This document shows, piece by piece, positions 34,739 to 47,826 of a stretch of 55,112 bases of DNA. The notes under the pieces were generated by a model. It saw only the letters and a list, made by a program, of their open reading frames with translations, had not been told where the DNA came from and ran no database searches. This DNA comes from Seison nebaliae (Eukaryota; Rotifera; Pararotatoria; Seisonacea; Seisonidae). The stretch spans positions 1-55,112 of the forward strand of contig JALJEE010001125.1 in the NCBI GenBank assembly GCA_023231475.1. The letters run 5' to 3'. Made by a program: the position numbers and the translations under genes. Positions within the stretch are counted from its first letter, which is position 1; each line of letters starts with the position of its first letter.

Positions 34739-35173
34739 ATGGATGAGAATTCGAAAGAGAATTGTTCCGATTTCACCAATTATCCTTTCAATTTCGATCT
34801 GACCGACAATTTAGAAGGTTGTACACCGAATAATAAGGAAATTCGAGTGACGGAAATTCGGAACGAAGAAATTAAAAAAGAAGAAATTCCTCCAAAACGA
34901 AAATTATCGAGACCACCAACCGCCACATCAACAATCTCCACTTACACGGCGTATTTGTCGAATGATCATTTGAAGCGACGAATTCGATCGGCCACATCGA
35001 ATCGATCGGGCAGATCTCAATCCCAAAAGATTTTACGAGAAAATTTGTTGATGAAGAAACGTCTCGAACGAATTCAACCGACCAAGACTTTGACCAAGAA
35101 ATTTCTTCACGATCAATACTCGAAATCGAGAACGTTACCTCCATTCAAATATAATTCTGTCGTTCGATATTGA
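34739..35173 (+). CDS. Unassigned 144-aa basic protein, possibly CFAP97-like
   Basis: Single exon with ATG at 34739. The acidic N-terminal third (DENSKENCSDF...) is followed by a Ser/Thr/Arg-rich middle with repeated RSATSNRSGRSQ character. A helical segment comes next (KILRENLLMKKRLERIQPTK), and the protein ends with a short aromatic tail, KYNSVVRY. The RENxLLxKRLxxIQ pattern recalls the KIAA1430/CFAP97 domain, found in proteins of flagella and sperm, but the match is a single heptad-like segment and could be chance. No transmembrane segment or signal peptide. Codon choice resembles neighbouring real genes. Confidence 0.55.
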   Translation: MDENSKENCSDFTNYPFNFDLTDNLEGCTPNNKEIRVTEIRNEEIKKEEIPPKRKLSRPPTATSTISTYTAYLSNDHLKRRIRSATSNRSGRSQSQKILRENLLMKKRLERIQPTKTLTKKFLHDQYSKSRTLPPFKYNSVVRY

Positions 35174-35411
35174 AAAAGGAATTCATTTAATTTAAACTTT
35201 TTTATTGGGCTCGTTTAATTGAATTAAAATGCGGATTAAATTATTTATATTGAAGGAGAAATGTTGGAAAATTTTCGGAGTTTTGAATAAAAAAATATTA
35301 ACTGATTTTCAAAAAAAGAGAATGAGAAAGAGAGAAAGATAGAGATAAATTATGGAAAATAAATATGGGACTTAGGTGGTCGTGTTTTGATTAATGAGAA
35401 TTGTTCGATTG

Positions 35412-36193
35412 TTAATCCATTTCTTGATAATTTTTCGCAGTTCGAATGTAGTAACATGTTAAGATCATTCCTAATAATAATAAGACGGCGAATCCGAATA
35501 TGACACCGCCAATAATCGCCATTGATGAATCGACTTTTGATACGATTTTCGAATAACAACCTTCATTGTAGACAGTGTAGTATTTCGTCACTGTACCTTG
35601 ATGTGTACATTCATCATCTGGAACATTGCAACAACTCTTTGGAACTTGTTTCTACAAATCGAAATAATTTGAAAAATTTAAGGAAAACAATTGAAAGTAA
35701 CAATGACACGAGCAAAATCGGTGGAGAACCAATCCTGAAAACTGTCAACTCCACAACATTTCACCACCGATTGTACATTGTCCACCGCCTTCATTTTTCG
35801 AGGATCGGCCGACGACGTATTGTAAGCAATCATTGATTCATTTAAACCGTTTCTAAATGATTCTTTCAATTGACCTTTGGAGAGGAAACCTGTCGCTCCC
35901 AAACCGATAATCATTCCGAATAAAATGAAGAGAATGACCGCGTAAATATTTAGGAGATTTGCTCGATTCTTTTTGATGCAACAATAGAAGAGACATCCAC
36001 ACAGAATTATGAAAGCACCACAGCCAATTAACGAATAACTGACTTTATTGGAGACATGATCGGCGACTTGAAAGAAAGTATTGAAATTCAATTTCGAATA
36101 AATTCCCAAAGTCAGAAGGACCAGTCCCAATATTAGAATTACCACATTGAAAATCGATAAAAGGATCTTGAATAAATTTAATTTGATTGCCAT
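35412..36193 (-). CDS. Tetraspanin
   Basis: Two exons (35708-36193, 35412-35651) give 241 aa, the usual tetraspanin size. There are four membrane helices: LSIFNVVILILGLVLLTLGIY, then ones near residues 50-70 and 80-105, and a last one after the large loop (AIIGGVIFGFAVLLLLGMIL). The large extracellular loop contains the diagnostic CCGV (in VVKCCGVDSF), then KSCC and a further Cys-Cys pairing set (CNV, DDECT, NEGCYS). Juxtamembrane Cys (CGCLFYCC) are likely palmitoylation sites. Tetraspanins organise receptors and integrins in the plasma membrane and endosomes. The subfamily was not assigned. The intron donor is GTCATT, one of the few here not starting GTT. Confidence 0.95.
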
Positions 36194-37142
36194 TCTAACA
36201 ATACGATCTATTCAAATGATTTCTACTTACAATTATAATTAATTAACAATTAGAACAATTATATATTTGGAATTAAAATTTAAATTTTTTGATTGGTAAA
36301 ATTAGCAGAATGTTGAAGTAGCTGAAAGGAAGAGAGAAGGTTATTGTTATTCGATTATGATGGCAAAAGAGAATAAGAGAATTGGAAAATAAATGAAATT
36401 AAATTTAAGGAACATAACATAAATTTAACGAAGCATAACAAAAATAATTTTAAAGTTATTTCTGTATAAATCCTTTTCGGTTCGAGGATATTTATCAATT
36501 TCTCATACTCAAATTATTACGTCAACATCGCCCACAAATGACCTTTCGTTGATGAATATTCATTTTCTTTCGCAATTTTCCTCTCTTAAGAAAAAAGATA
36601 AAGAAATAATATTTTTTACTTCTCACAACGAACATGCACATGAGCATATATTTATAGAAGGTAGTTAGAGATACTCTCATAAATTGTCTTTTCAAGGCGC
36701 AAACATGTGAAAAACTAGTTGTCATTGGGAAAACGAAGCGACATTTTGTGTGTCTCTTTCGCGGGAGGTCATGTACACATTAAATTCCAGAATGTGATAT
36801 GCGAATTTAAGGGAAGTTAATCCTGGGATGGTTGGATGGACGACTGACAATCTCTTTCCGGTTAATCGGCTAATAGAGAAAAATTAAAAAGAAAAAGCGA
36901 TTAGAGAATGTTTTTATGATAATTATCATTTTAAAATTATGAGCTGAAGTTAAATCTCATTTAATCTTCTTATAGTCTATTCGTCGTCCTTATGACTAAT
37001 GATTGATTGTTACGTAACGAATATTAATAAGTTCATTATAGTGACGTGTCGTAGAGAATGTATGATTTGTTTACATTTACGAAAAGGGAAGGAAGGGGAA
37101 AATGAGGAAACGGTTTGGGAAATATATATTTCTTATCAACAT
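36194..37142. other. Gene-free interval
   Basis: 950 bp, the promoter side of the tetraspanin (minus) and the 3' flank of the channel gene (minus). No gene or repeat recognised. Confidence 0.5.
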
Positions 37143-40100
37143 TTATTTTTCTTTCGATGAGATCTTTCGATTTGAGGTACTCGATCCATCATTTTCATTA
37201 CTTCGACGACTTCGATGTTTATGATGTGATCGTTTAGGTTCTCTTTTCTTCTCCTTTTTCACGATATTCGATTGTTCCGTTTTGAGAGTGTTATCGTCTG
37301 ATTCGCCTAAGAGTTTGGTAGATTCGGTTTGATTTAAATTCATCATCTTTTCATCGTCCTTCCCATCCTCTTCCACTTCTTTATTCTGATTCGTATTAGC
37401 TACTACTATGCCGGTGGCATGGAGATTGGCAGCAACAGCTCTCGCCGTCATCAGATTATTTACAGGATTTAACGCTGGAATTGATCTTGAACGTTGAATG
37501 GCTGTTGGACGAAAATAAATTACATCATTTTGACGATGACATTATTCACTTGTCTAACCTTCATCGTTTGATGGACGTTTGTGCTTCTCCAATCGTTTGA
37601 TAGCGATCGCTTCTAATTTGATTCTAGCGGAAGGATATTCTTTTAAAACATCCCATAAATCACTTTTGTTCAGACAGAATAAATCCGAATATCCTACCGA
37701 TTTTACACTTGCCGTTCTTCGATTACCTGTTGAGAAGAGGATAATTTTTATGAAAAATAAAAATCATCTACCTGCACTGCCCATATTGAGAATGGAAATT
37801 TCACCGAAATATGAACCGGCTTTCAACGTAGCTAAAACCGTTCTGCCATTTTCCGCCATCACTTGCAATTTCCCTCGATTCACTATATACATCTCCTTCC
37901 CGACTTCTCCTTTTCGACAAATATAATCGCCGGGCGAGAAGAGTTGCGGTTTCAATTTCAATACCAGTTCATTAAGGAAACCAGCTTCTGTATTTTGAAA
38001 TATTTCCACTTTCTTTAATGTATCTATTAAAATTGGGAATAAATTGGAAATAAAATGAGGATAAATTAAGAATAAGTTTAAGATAAAATAAATTAAAATT
38101 GAACCTAAATGGACATGAATGGCAATTTCCGCCCTCAATTTGTAGGGGAGAAGTGAAAGAGTTTTCTCTTCGTCCGTCGACTTGTTCGATACCCACAAAT
38201 AATCGAACCATCTGATGACCCTCTCTTGTAAATGTTCGGGAACTCTTCTTAAACTCATATACGTCTTCACTCCATCCAATTTACCTGAATGAGAGAAATG
38301 AAATTTTAGTCCTTTATTAAACTGAACCTTGAAATTCTTTCTTAGCCGCCCCTAAATTTGTTACTATACTTGCTATATTGCCGAGGAGGAAAGCAAACAT
38401 GAAGATGGCGAAGACTAATTCGAATGAGAGAAATATGAATTCGGATTTGATGCGAGGACGTGGCAGATCGCCCACAAGAGCCAACGTGACAGTACTCCAA
38501 TAGAATGTTTGGAAGTATTGTCTCGTATTATCCTTATCTGTCACATCATAAGTGAATCGTCTAAAATGAAATAAGATGAAAATAAAATAAATAATAAATA
38601 AAATAGAACGTATGATCTTTGAAAAGTAGACCGGTTTGTTTGAGAACGATGTAGTAAATGCAGGTATTGTAATGCATCGCCACCAGAGTGTAATGTAACA
38701 TTACGATGAATCTTAGAGCGTTCGGATAGTTTGTATGTCTTTCCGTTTTATCAATGAACGACATAAATTTATAAATCTGAAAAATTTTTAAAATTAGGAC
38801 GGAGAAATTGAGAAATGGGAATAACTTTAACTAAACGAGGAAAACGAAGTAGTGAACAAAATCCTTTGGATAAATAAAGGAAATCGAGAGGTAGTAGACA
38901 TACCATGTCTAAATAAAAACCAGTTTGATTCAAATAATGATGTTTCAACTTACTCGCATCCGTCTGCAACACGCCATCTTCCAGATATGCTGTGATGGAA
39001 GAATCGTGAAAGAATCGGAAGAATAATTTAAAATAATGAAATTGAATTTGAATTTGAACCTGTTCGAAAATTGATGAAAATGTCACAGGCATAAAGGAAA
39101 TCGGCGAAATAATCGAGTATGAACCAAATGACGACAGTACTTTGATTAATTTCGGCGAAAGCGTATCGGAATATCATACACCAGAGATTGTAAACGAATG
39201 CCAATGACACGACGAAACTCCACCAATAAGTTAAACGTCCTGATGGATCGAAAATGAATGTACATCGACAAGGACACGAATAACAACATTCTTTCTTCTC
39301 CTCACCATCCGACATGATTTCCATTTCATTCTCGATCTGTTGGAGGAGTGTGGCAGCGGCGATGGATTTCGATCGAGTAGTTCCTCCTGATTGTTTTGTT
39401 TGAGCGTGTTTTCCACTCTCGTTTTTCAAATCATAATCATTTCGGACCTTCTCATTTTTTTTCGTATTCGTTTCCTGTTGTGATGGCTGTGACGGTTGTT
39501 GTTGTTGATTATGGGAGAGTGTGATCTGTTGATCAAATGCAGCCGTTTGAACGAGATTATCATTTTCGTTCTCCTTCTTACCATATTGATAATGATGGTG
39601 ATTATCGAGTTGATGATAAGCGAAATTTTTCGGAGTTTCCTTCAAATTTCCATTTCCTGACGAACGATGGAATGATGACGATCCATTATTGATTTGCATA
39701 CATAAATCCCCATCCCAATTATTTGATTGAATTGTTTGGAAGTTGGATGACGAATGAAATGATGTAACTGGAGTGGCTAACGACGACGAGGAAGTAGAGA
39801 ATGGAAATGACGAAACTGAATTTAAAGGCGACGATAATTTTGAAGTGGATTTCGATGATATAGTGGACGAAGGGAATTTGATGTTGGAAAAGATCTTGTT
39901 CGATTTCATAGTCTCGTCGACAACAGAACGAAGATCGTTGTTGATCGGAGGTGTTAGAATGGCATCGATGGAAATAGCACTATCAGTTTGACGGTTTTTT
40001 CTTCTTATCTCGCTCAATTTGAGTGAGGGCGAATCGTGAAATTTTATCAATGACTCGTCATGTGACAAAGAGGATGGATTGGGATAAATGTCGATATTAC

Positions 40101-40599
40101 CTGAATCGTCGTCAAAATTGGGATGATTTGGATTATTGAAATTATTGGAGAAATTCTCATCGAACAACTTCTCCTGATTATCAGCATCATCGTTGTAGAA
40201 TGAATGAAAAGTGTTGAGTGTGTTGGGTTGATTAGGATTTGTCGAATTGATCTTATTTCGATTTGGGGAATTATTCAAATTTTTGTAATAATCGTCATGC
40301 GTCTGATGATGCTTATATTCTTGCAACAGGAATAATGCCAACACATCATCATTCGATTTCTCCTTCATTCCGAAATATTGTTTGGTTGTATGAATAAATT
40401 TGTGAAGCCATGTTGACGACTGACGAGTGGATTGTTGATGAAGACCATCCGCTTCATCTTCTATGGAAACAATTCCATCATTATTCCTCGTTTGATAGTA
40501 GCACTTCTTCCTCAATACATTACTGTTATTGGAACTGGTACTTGGTTGATGATTGGAATTATTCGACTCATCCCAATTGTTCGGACAGGATGTGAGCAT
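37143..40599 (-). CDS. Cngl: Cyclic-nucleotide-gated channel, CNG-like (Cngl) type
   Basis: Eight exons (39060-40599, 38826-38989, 38610-38776, 38328-38560, 38105-38284, 37772-38023, 37559-37726, 37143-37501) give 1020 aa. A long Asn/Ser/His/Gln-rich cytosolic N terminus (about 450 aa) precedes S1 ([17 protein letters not shown]). The S4-S5 region reads [13 protein letters not shown], and the pore has the filter ALVGDLPRP near residue 650. The C-linker is typical ([28 protein letters not shown]). The cyclic-nucleotide-binding domain spans about 780-880 ([35 protein letters not shown]). An IGDLPRP-type filter and the near-identical linker fit Drosophila Cngl better than CNGA/CNGB. It should form a non-selective cation channel opened by cGMP or cAMP. 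The C terminus is basic and disordered. Confidence 0.95.
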
Positions 40600-42933
40600 A
40601 GTGCACTCTTCTCCTCTCCTGTCGATACTTGGACGATTTTAATTCAACGCAGCAAATGGACGTGTTGGTGATGATGAAGGTGAATAATTAATTAGTTAGT
40701 TGAACAAACCGAAAAAGCAATTTCTCTCCTCCCAATTTTATTGAGGTAGAATTTGATGGAAATGGTGATGGTGAGTGAACCGGTTATGAGGTCGATAAGT
40801 TTTGTAGTTGTTGCTCATTATAGTTGGAAGGTTGGAAGGAAGAATGCAGCTGAAAGAAGAATGAATAGTCTGTCCGAAGCATCTGTCCGTCCTCTCTACA
40901 TGGCCATGCCATGCTCGTACGTTGATTGTATTTAACAAATGTGTAATATGTTTCAGAATCCGATCGCACAGTAGTGACACATTGATGAATGTATTTACAG
41001 TAGTAGTGTGTATGTCTGAATAGGCTGAATGAACATACGTATCAATGCAATGGGATGATGATAGTAGTGCTCCAAATTAAATGATTATATAAACATTTTA
41101 TTCCAATGGTTATGATGATGATTATTGATGGTGTTAATATCGTTCCTGTTGTTCTTAATATTATTTGCTAGTCTGATTATGATTAATTCTCTTTTTTTCT
41201 AGAAATATATCTCACATATATTTACATTGCCATCCATTGCACAGTTACTCCGAATATCTCGTTCAATATCTGAAGGAAGAAATAATTGGGTGAATATTTC
41301 CCCCCCACTAATGTTACAATGGCAGCGATGGCAGTAGTTGTTGGTGTCATATAATAAGAATAATATTAATAATTAATTATATATGATAAAGTGGAAGAAT
41401 AATCAAAATATGAGATGAAGTAGCCGAATTATATGAAGGAGAAATACTTTCCCATATTGTGCACTCACAGTTAGTTCGGCGCACAACAAAAATATTAAAT
41501 CAATAATTTCAAAATTTTCCCCTTCTAAATGATATATACGCTGATTAATTCATCATTAGTTCCCACATATCATTAGAAAGCAAGTTATATTGAAATGAAT
41601 AAGATAAATGATCATAAGAACATATGATCAAATTGATATTATCCAACTTCTTCTACAACCCTGCCCCCACTCACATCAACATTTCCACCCTCTTCTTCAT
41701 TCACTCATCATCAACAAGGAGAATTCGATGTTTGGATTCGATAAATCTTTCGCCAACTAATTCCTTCCCAGGAGAAAACTATGGAAAACTATTTTGATTA
41801 TATTTTATATATTTTCAATTTTTTAAATGTTCCTCACCAACTCTTTTAAATTCTAGTCTGTCTCTCCTATCAGGGAGTGAAATAGAAGGAACTTAATAAA
41901 TGAAGATTAGTCTTGGAGAATGAGGAATTTGTGTCGAAGAAACAAAAGTAATGGAAATGAAGCAGAATATAATTACGGTGACACAATAGAATTAAGAAAA
42001 TATCGAATTTATTATTTCTAGTTGACTGTCTCCTCAGACATTTACTTTTTTCTCCTTCCATTCAACTCAATTCTTTTCTGTTCGTTCCTATTCTTCGGTC
42101 ACTGACGCTATTAGTATCGGTTTGCAAATGACGAGCGATCGCGACAACAATCTTATTGTTACGGAGTTGATGTGAATTCACTCGTTTACATTTATATGTA
42201 ATTACAAGATATACATACTAAACTCATAGTAAATGGAAATAATATATTCTGAAAATTTTTTTTTCAGAAACTGCTCCCCAACAGTACGTACAAATTCTAA
42301 TTTCTCCATTTGTGCACAAACATGTTTCGATGGGCACATATTGTTATGTGAGAGGGACTGTGTGCACACAACATTTACAGATATCGATATGGATGAGAAG
42401 TAATAATTGAGAATATGGCGCAGGTGGAGGTTGATTCGACGAATTTATCTTCTTCTCAACTCTCCTCTCTCCTCAGCTCTCAGTCCCCCCGAACAAAAAA
42501 ACAATAATGATAATGAGAATTTTAATATTATTAATAAGAATACTCATAATAATTCTTTCCTATTTTCTTCCATTTTGTTTTATTGTCATTTTAATTAATT
42601 ATATTCATTGATCCTAATTCACCTCACTAGATCACAACACACAGACACACAGACACATATGACACACAAGTAGTTCCATCTCATCAAACATCATTTGAGG
42701 AAATAGCAAATGAATGGAATACAGTCATGTTTCCTGGACCGATACTCTCATGGATGAATAGAAGGATGCTTCAACAATCTCTTCCCAACTCTATCACAAA
42801 TGGATTTGAGGAGATTTGAGTTTCAATCACAATCGTCTCGTGAACCGTCCAAGTTGAGAATGTATAACAAAAAATGTTGTTTACGTAAATTTGCATAACA
42901 TATTCATTTCTCAATAACTCTTGGGGATTTGTG

Positions 42934-43001
42934 AAATTCCTTTATCAAAAATTCCTTAAACAAAAGTTCCTTTACCAAAAGTTCCTTTATTAAAAGTTCC
43001 G
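42934..43001. repeat. 15-bp minisatellite
   Basis: Five imperfect copies of AAAAGTTCCTTTATC in a row. Confidence 0.8.
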
Positions 43002-46000
43002 TTGTCGTCTCAACAATTCGTCATGTGTATAAGCGACCGTAACTTATTGACTAACAAGTACTGTAAATAAGTCGTGAAACATATTAATCTTGTAAATAAT
43101 TTGTGTAATTCTTTACAAGAATTTCTAATTAATCACCACATTCCTCTACAACAATCGCACGCCTAAGTAGTCGTCACGACTGCACATAATATAAATTTTT
43201 ATCTCAAATTTCATTTGATCAGGAAAAAAATTCTTTTTTAATTGTCAAATAGAGGAAACCGAAGAAAGTTTATTGGAATTGTAACATAAATGACGACTAT
43301 AACCTTCTTCCAATGACAACAACATTTAGCTGACATGAAATTTGTGTTCGTTCATAATGAGAATGGAAAATACTTCCAATGTCATTGGGGGAAATTCTGG
43401 TAAAAATTACCAGTTTTTATTTCCAGATAATTTTTATTAACGATAAATATGAGATATTAATAATGGTAATGGTTCACATTATTCCTAGAAATATATATTA
43501 AGAAATCATATTCTCCCAATTACCCAATTGCTGAGCATTCCCAAAACAAAATATCATCATTTATGGTTTTCTCTAATGGAAATTATTATCACCATGAGGA
43601 ACGAATCGTCATCAGTCAAATGTTATTTAACGTCGATCACATCATCTTCCTGTTGTTATTGGGAAATTATATGGTTTAATGCATTTGACTTGTCAATCCC
43701 GAATTACGTGGAGAGGATTAAGGAAACTGTTCTTTTCTGCTTCAAATATTTCCATCAAAACGAAATTTCATTTTTGAAGGTTATTCTCTCTACCTGACGT
43801 ACAAGCGTTTTGTAGGAGGAATCCTGTTAATATATTTATAATTACATATATCTCTAAGGAGAGGTGACCTCTCAATATTCGACTGGAAATTATTATGCAC
43901 CGATATTTAATGTGAAGAAAATGGGAGTCAATGTAGGGAAGAGAAATTGAATCAATAGGAAGATATCGTGAATTTGTTCGAATATCACTGGAAAATATCA
44001 TGATGGAAACGACTCGTCGCAATTGTGCGAATTCTCATCATATTTCAATTTGGATGATTCTCATATAATTATTAAATGTCAATAAGTATCATGCAGATGA
44101 TGATTTGTTGAAAGGAAATTTTCTATTTTCTTTCTAATTTCCATCGAATAGTCAGAGAATGATTAATAACATCCTCCTCTTCTTCTTTTCCAGTTACATG
44201 CGAAAACCACAAGGATGCGGAAGACAATTTTTGATGGAATGGAAAATCTTTGAAAGAATTTCATTAAACTTATTCTCATTGAAATGAAGCGCTTATGCAA
44301 GATCGATCTAATTCATTTCCCAAACAATCTTCTCACCAACACAGTGAAATTAATTAAATTTGTTCATTTGAAAAAAGTGAAAAAGGGGAATGGGAAACCA
44401 GCGATAATTAAGGAGGAATATGTCTGTGGAATGCAATTCAATAAAAACGAATATTGCTTCGATATGGGTAAAACGGAAGTCACCTTACTGTTCGAAAGAA
44501 AAGTAATATTCTTTTAAATGTCATAAATATTTCACTGTTAACTTCCCAAATAAATAAATTTGGAATTTCATAAAAAGAATCACGTATCAGCGAATATAAT
44601 GGATGGAACAAAACTTTCTACTTCCTCCATTCTTCCTCCTCTCCTCCAATTATTGTACAATTACTCGAATACATATTGCTCGTTTAAGACACACTTATTT
44701 ACATGCTGCCAATAGTTGATGTTCGCCCAATATGTGCTATTCACATAAGATCTCCCAAATAGTGTGCGAGGTCGACTCGAATGAAAGGAAATGACAAGAG
44801 GCTGATGTCAAACTGAAATAGTCTTCTTCCAACACTTATGATTATTTCTGTTGGAAGCACTCCCATCCAACAATTGCATCAAAAAAATAAAAATTTCAGT
44901 GCAAAAACTTTAATTTTTTTTCCAAATTTTTTTCCCCATAAAATAACAAAATAGCAATTAAATATCCGGAAAGTCATCTGAAGATGTCAACAAAATGCTG
45001 TGTTTTCATCCACCAACCATTAGTTCGATCGAGCGCAAAAATCATTTATTGCACATTACGTACCCGTAGCGAATATTATCAAGATATTTCAAAGACACAG
45101 TCTGAATGTGACATTCAATCGAGGGAAGTTATTGATTAAAAGAAACTCTCAGTTTGAGACCTTTCAATTTAGTTCAACAAATCAAAACTAACAATTTTCT
45201 TCTTCATTGGGAGAAATGGAGAAGAGTCATTAAATCTTTTTCGAAACTTAAACTTTGTTTTTGCAAAGATTTTTTTTCAAAAAAGTTACAGAATTCTTCC
45301 TTTTTTCCCAAAACTTTCTAGGATTATGTTATCTATAAATGTTCCCCTATAACATGTGAATGATATGTAAATGAAGTTGTATTGATGTAATCATAACGAT
45401 TAATGTTTATCAGTAAATAGTACATATGTATAGTGAAATCGGATGTATTCACTTCCAACTTCTCCCAATCCGGACATACATGCACACTCGAGTATTTGTG
45501 ATATAAAGTCGGCTTTGTGTATAAGCAATGGGAGATGAGTATACAAATCGAATGAACAAGAATTTATTCGCTCGGAACTTAAAAAAACATATTATACAAT
45601 ATGATGATTATCTTTACATAACTAACGATAATAATAATTGTTTGAAGAGAATTTCCTTCATTGTATTATCTCATGATGATGATGATGATGATGATATTTG
45701 GGCAGAATTATAGGTAAGTAAAAAAATCATAGGAATTGAATGAGCAAAATAAAAGGATTAATTGCTTCCCTTCTCCTTTCAATACACTTGTGGAATTAGT
45801 ATCATTTCATTCTCGACTTGCTTCAACAAACACACATTCTCCTTCGTATTCCTCCCGAGACTAAATTTCGTAGCAACTTCTTCTATTGACTATATCATCC
45901 AATGTATACACTCTGAATATTCCCCTCATTTAATGTTACTTAATCAAAGCGGATCCTTACGGAAGGGAAACTCGTTTCGATTTTATGAATTAACTCAAAA

Positions 46001-46235
46001 TAAATAGATTACTTACTTTAGAATCGTTTGAAGAATTCGATTAATATGCAATCAGACTTAATTCTCTTATAACTAACACTGTTAATAAAATTCGAAAACA
46101 TTCTCTCCCTCGATCATTCCCACAAAAAAATACGAAAATAAATCACTTTCATCTCCGTACGGCAATCTCAGTTTTTTCTGTATATTTAAGTAATTTATTT
46201 GTGGAATAAATTCCATTACATGAAAGTTTGGAATG

Positions 46236-46331
46236 GCGAACAATTCGGAAACTTGACAATTCGAACATTTGACAATTCTAAGATCGACAATTCTGAGACA
46301 GACATTTCTAACATCGACAATTCGGAAATTT
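46236..46331 (+). repeat. 15-16 bp minisatellite based on GACAATTCG, with an inverted partner at 46741-46790
   Basis: Six variants of the phrase CTAAGATCGACAATT stand in tandem. About 410 bp further on, the complementary phrases CGAATTGTC and GAATTGTC recur (46757-46785). The two sites therefore form a loose inverted repeat around AT-rich DNA. Confidence 0.6.
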
Positions 46332-47106
46332 CTTGTACGATAAACAAATGAATTGAAAATTACTTTCAAATTAACAAAAATTATAACTTGTAAGAATATT
46401 TAAGGAGAAGAATTATTTATTATATTAATTTTTTTAACATGAAAACGCGAAAAAAGAAATTGTATTGATAATTAACTAACGTAAATACAACAGAATATAA
46501 TTAAAGATAAAAGGTAACAAAAAATACTTTACAGGAAAAATGTAAACGTCTTATGTAGTTTTTTTTAGTACAGTTTTAACTCAGTTTTTCATGCTGATTT
46601 TTATGCTATATAGCTATTACCTAATATTACTATTTATTACCTAATTTTAATCTAGGCAATGTAACGTATATCGAAGGACAGCCAATATGTTTTCAAATAA
46701 ATTCTCGACATTGTGATATTTTTTGTAATATTGTCTTATGTCAGAATTGTTTAATCTTCGAATTGTCAAGGCGCTGAATTGTCTATGATTCGAAAGTTTG
46801 GTAGTTGCTCAAAAGGATATCGTCCATTAAAATTAATGGGATTTCTTTCAATTAGACAAATTATTTGGGAGTAAAAAGAAATTTCTCCTTTTACCTCGAT
46901 TAATCGATGCGTCCGCATTTATTCACCAGTTCAATTACTGGTAATGGAATTGTGAGAAATTAAATAACTAAAAATTATTTCAATTAACCAAATACAATTA
47001 GTATTGATCAACATGCCAAGATAAAAGAGTTTCGTTTATTATTCTTGTTATTGAGATTTAGTTCGTTTCCATTCAATAATTTTCAATTTAATTTTCGCTT
47101 AATTTC

Positions 47107-47654
47107 ATGGTTGTAGATATACCTTGTATTTATTCATGTGGCTGTAGGTACAAGAGAAGCACATCTCAGAATGAAGGACTACCCACACATCCTCAATATG
47201 TTCGCTTCCAAATTCTGCAGAAAGCGGCTCGTGAGAAACAATTCGAAAAGTTGAGTGAATGTAGAACGAAAAAGAAATTGATTCAGAAAGCATTGAAGAA
47301 ATATCATCCACGAATTAAGAAAGGACTCTATTATAAATATTTATTAGAGAAGAAGGTAATGAACTAAATTTGTTGAAATGTTTATTAAAATTAATTTTGA
47401 AGGATAAGAAACCGTCGGGAAAAGAACCGCCGAAGAAAATGGATTTAGTCGAATGTATGAAACGATTAAATATCGAACAGAAGAGATTGAGAGGAACTAA
47501 AAGTTTATCCGATCTCATCGAGGATTATACCACTCAATATGACTGTAACGGACAGCCGATCTATCATGCAAATCGACCCGCCGAATATGTTATTCATGAA
47601 CATGAATATCGAAAGCGAGTGCCTAAACATATGAAGCCGTTAGATAAAGAATAA
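47107..47654 (+). CDS. PCIYSCGC-motif protein, paralogue A
   Basis: Exons 47107-47355 and 47403-47654 give 166 aa. The N terminus MVVDIPCIYSCGCRYKRS is shared almost exactly with the minus-strand gene at 49480-50206. The remainder is Lys/Arg-rich and probably helical, with a DKKPSGKEPPKKMDLVE linker and a tail rich in His, Tyr and Pro. The CxxxCxC pattern could bind metal or form disulphides. No signal peptide or membrane segment. It lies 172 bp upstream of the USP-like gene on the same strand. I do not recognise the family. AATAAA at 47733 is a likely poly(A) signal. The intron donor is GTAATG, rare here. Confidence 0.75.
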
Positions 47655-47826
47655 AATTAAGGAATTACTAAAAAAGTTTAGCAATTCAAATTGACAGTTG
47701 AGATTTATCTTCTTGAGAAAAATTGTTTTCGGAATAAAAATGTATAAAAGAATCGACATAAAAAAATGGAAAATCTGTTTTGTTTTTTTGTTTTATATTC
47801 TGTTAGTTTTTATTCCATAAGACATC

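Larger units (their letters stand above)
40600..47106. other. 6.5-kb gene-free region
   Basis: The longest empty stretch in the window, 5' of the channel gene. No exon, RNA gene or transposon coding sequence supported on either strand. It contains two minisatellites (listed) and A/T-rich DNA. A 77-codon frame at 44284-44517 was considered and not accepted. Confidence 0.5.

Noticed and set aside
36470-36500. TTCGGTTCGAGGA as a possible tRNA T-arm
   Set aside because: No acceptor stem, D-arm or anticodon arm can be paired around it.
44284-44517. 77-codon frame, Lys-rich, ending in VTLLFERKVIFF
   Set aside because: It looks somewhat protein-like, but there is no ATG context, splice partner or family resemblance, and it lies alone in a 6.5-kb AT-rich region.
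45528-45713. 61-codon frame with an Asp run
   Set aside because: The Asp run is a GAT microsatellite and no other feature supports coding.
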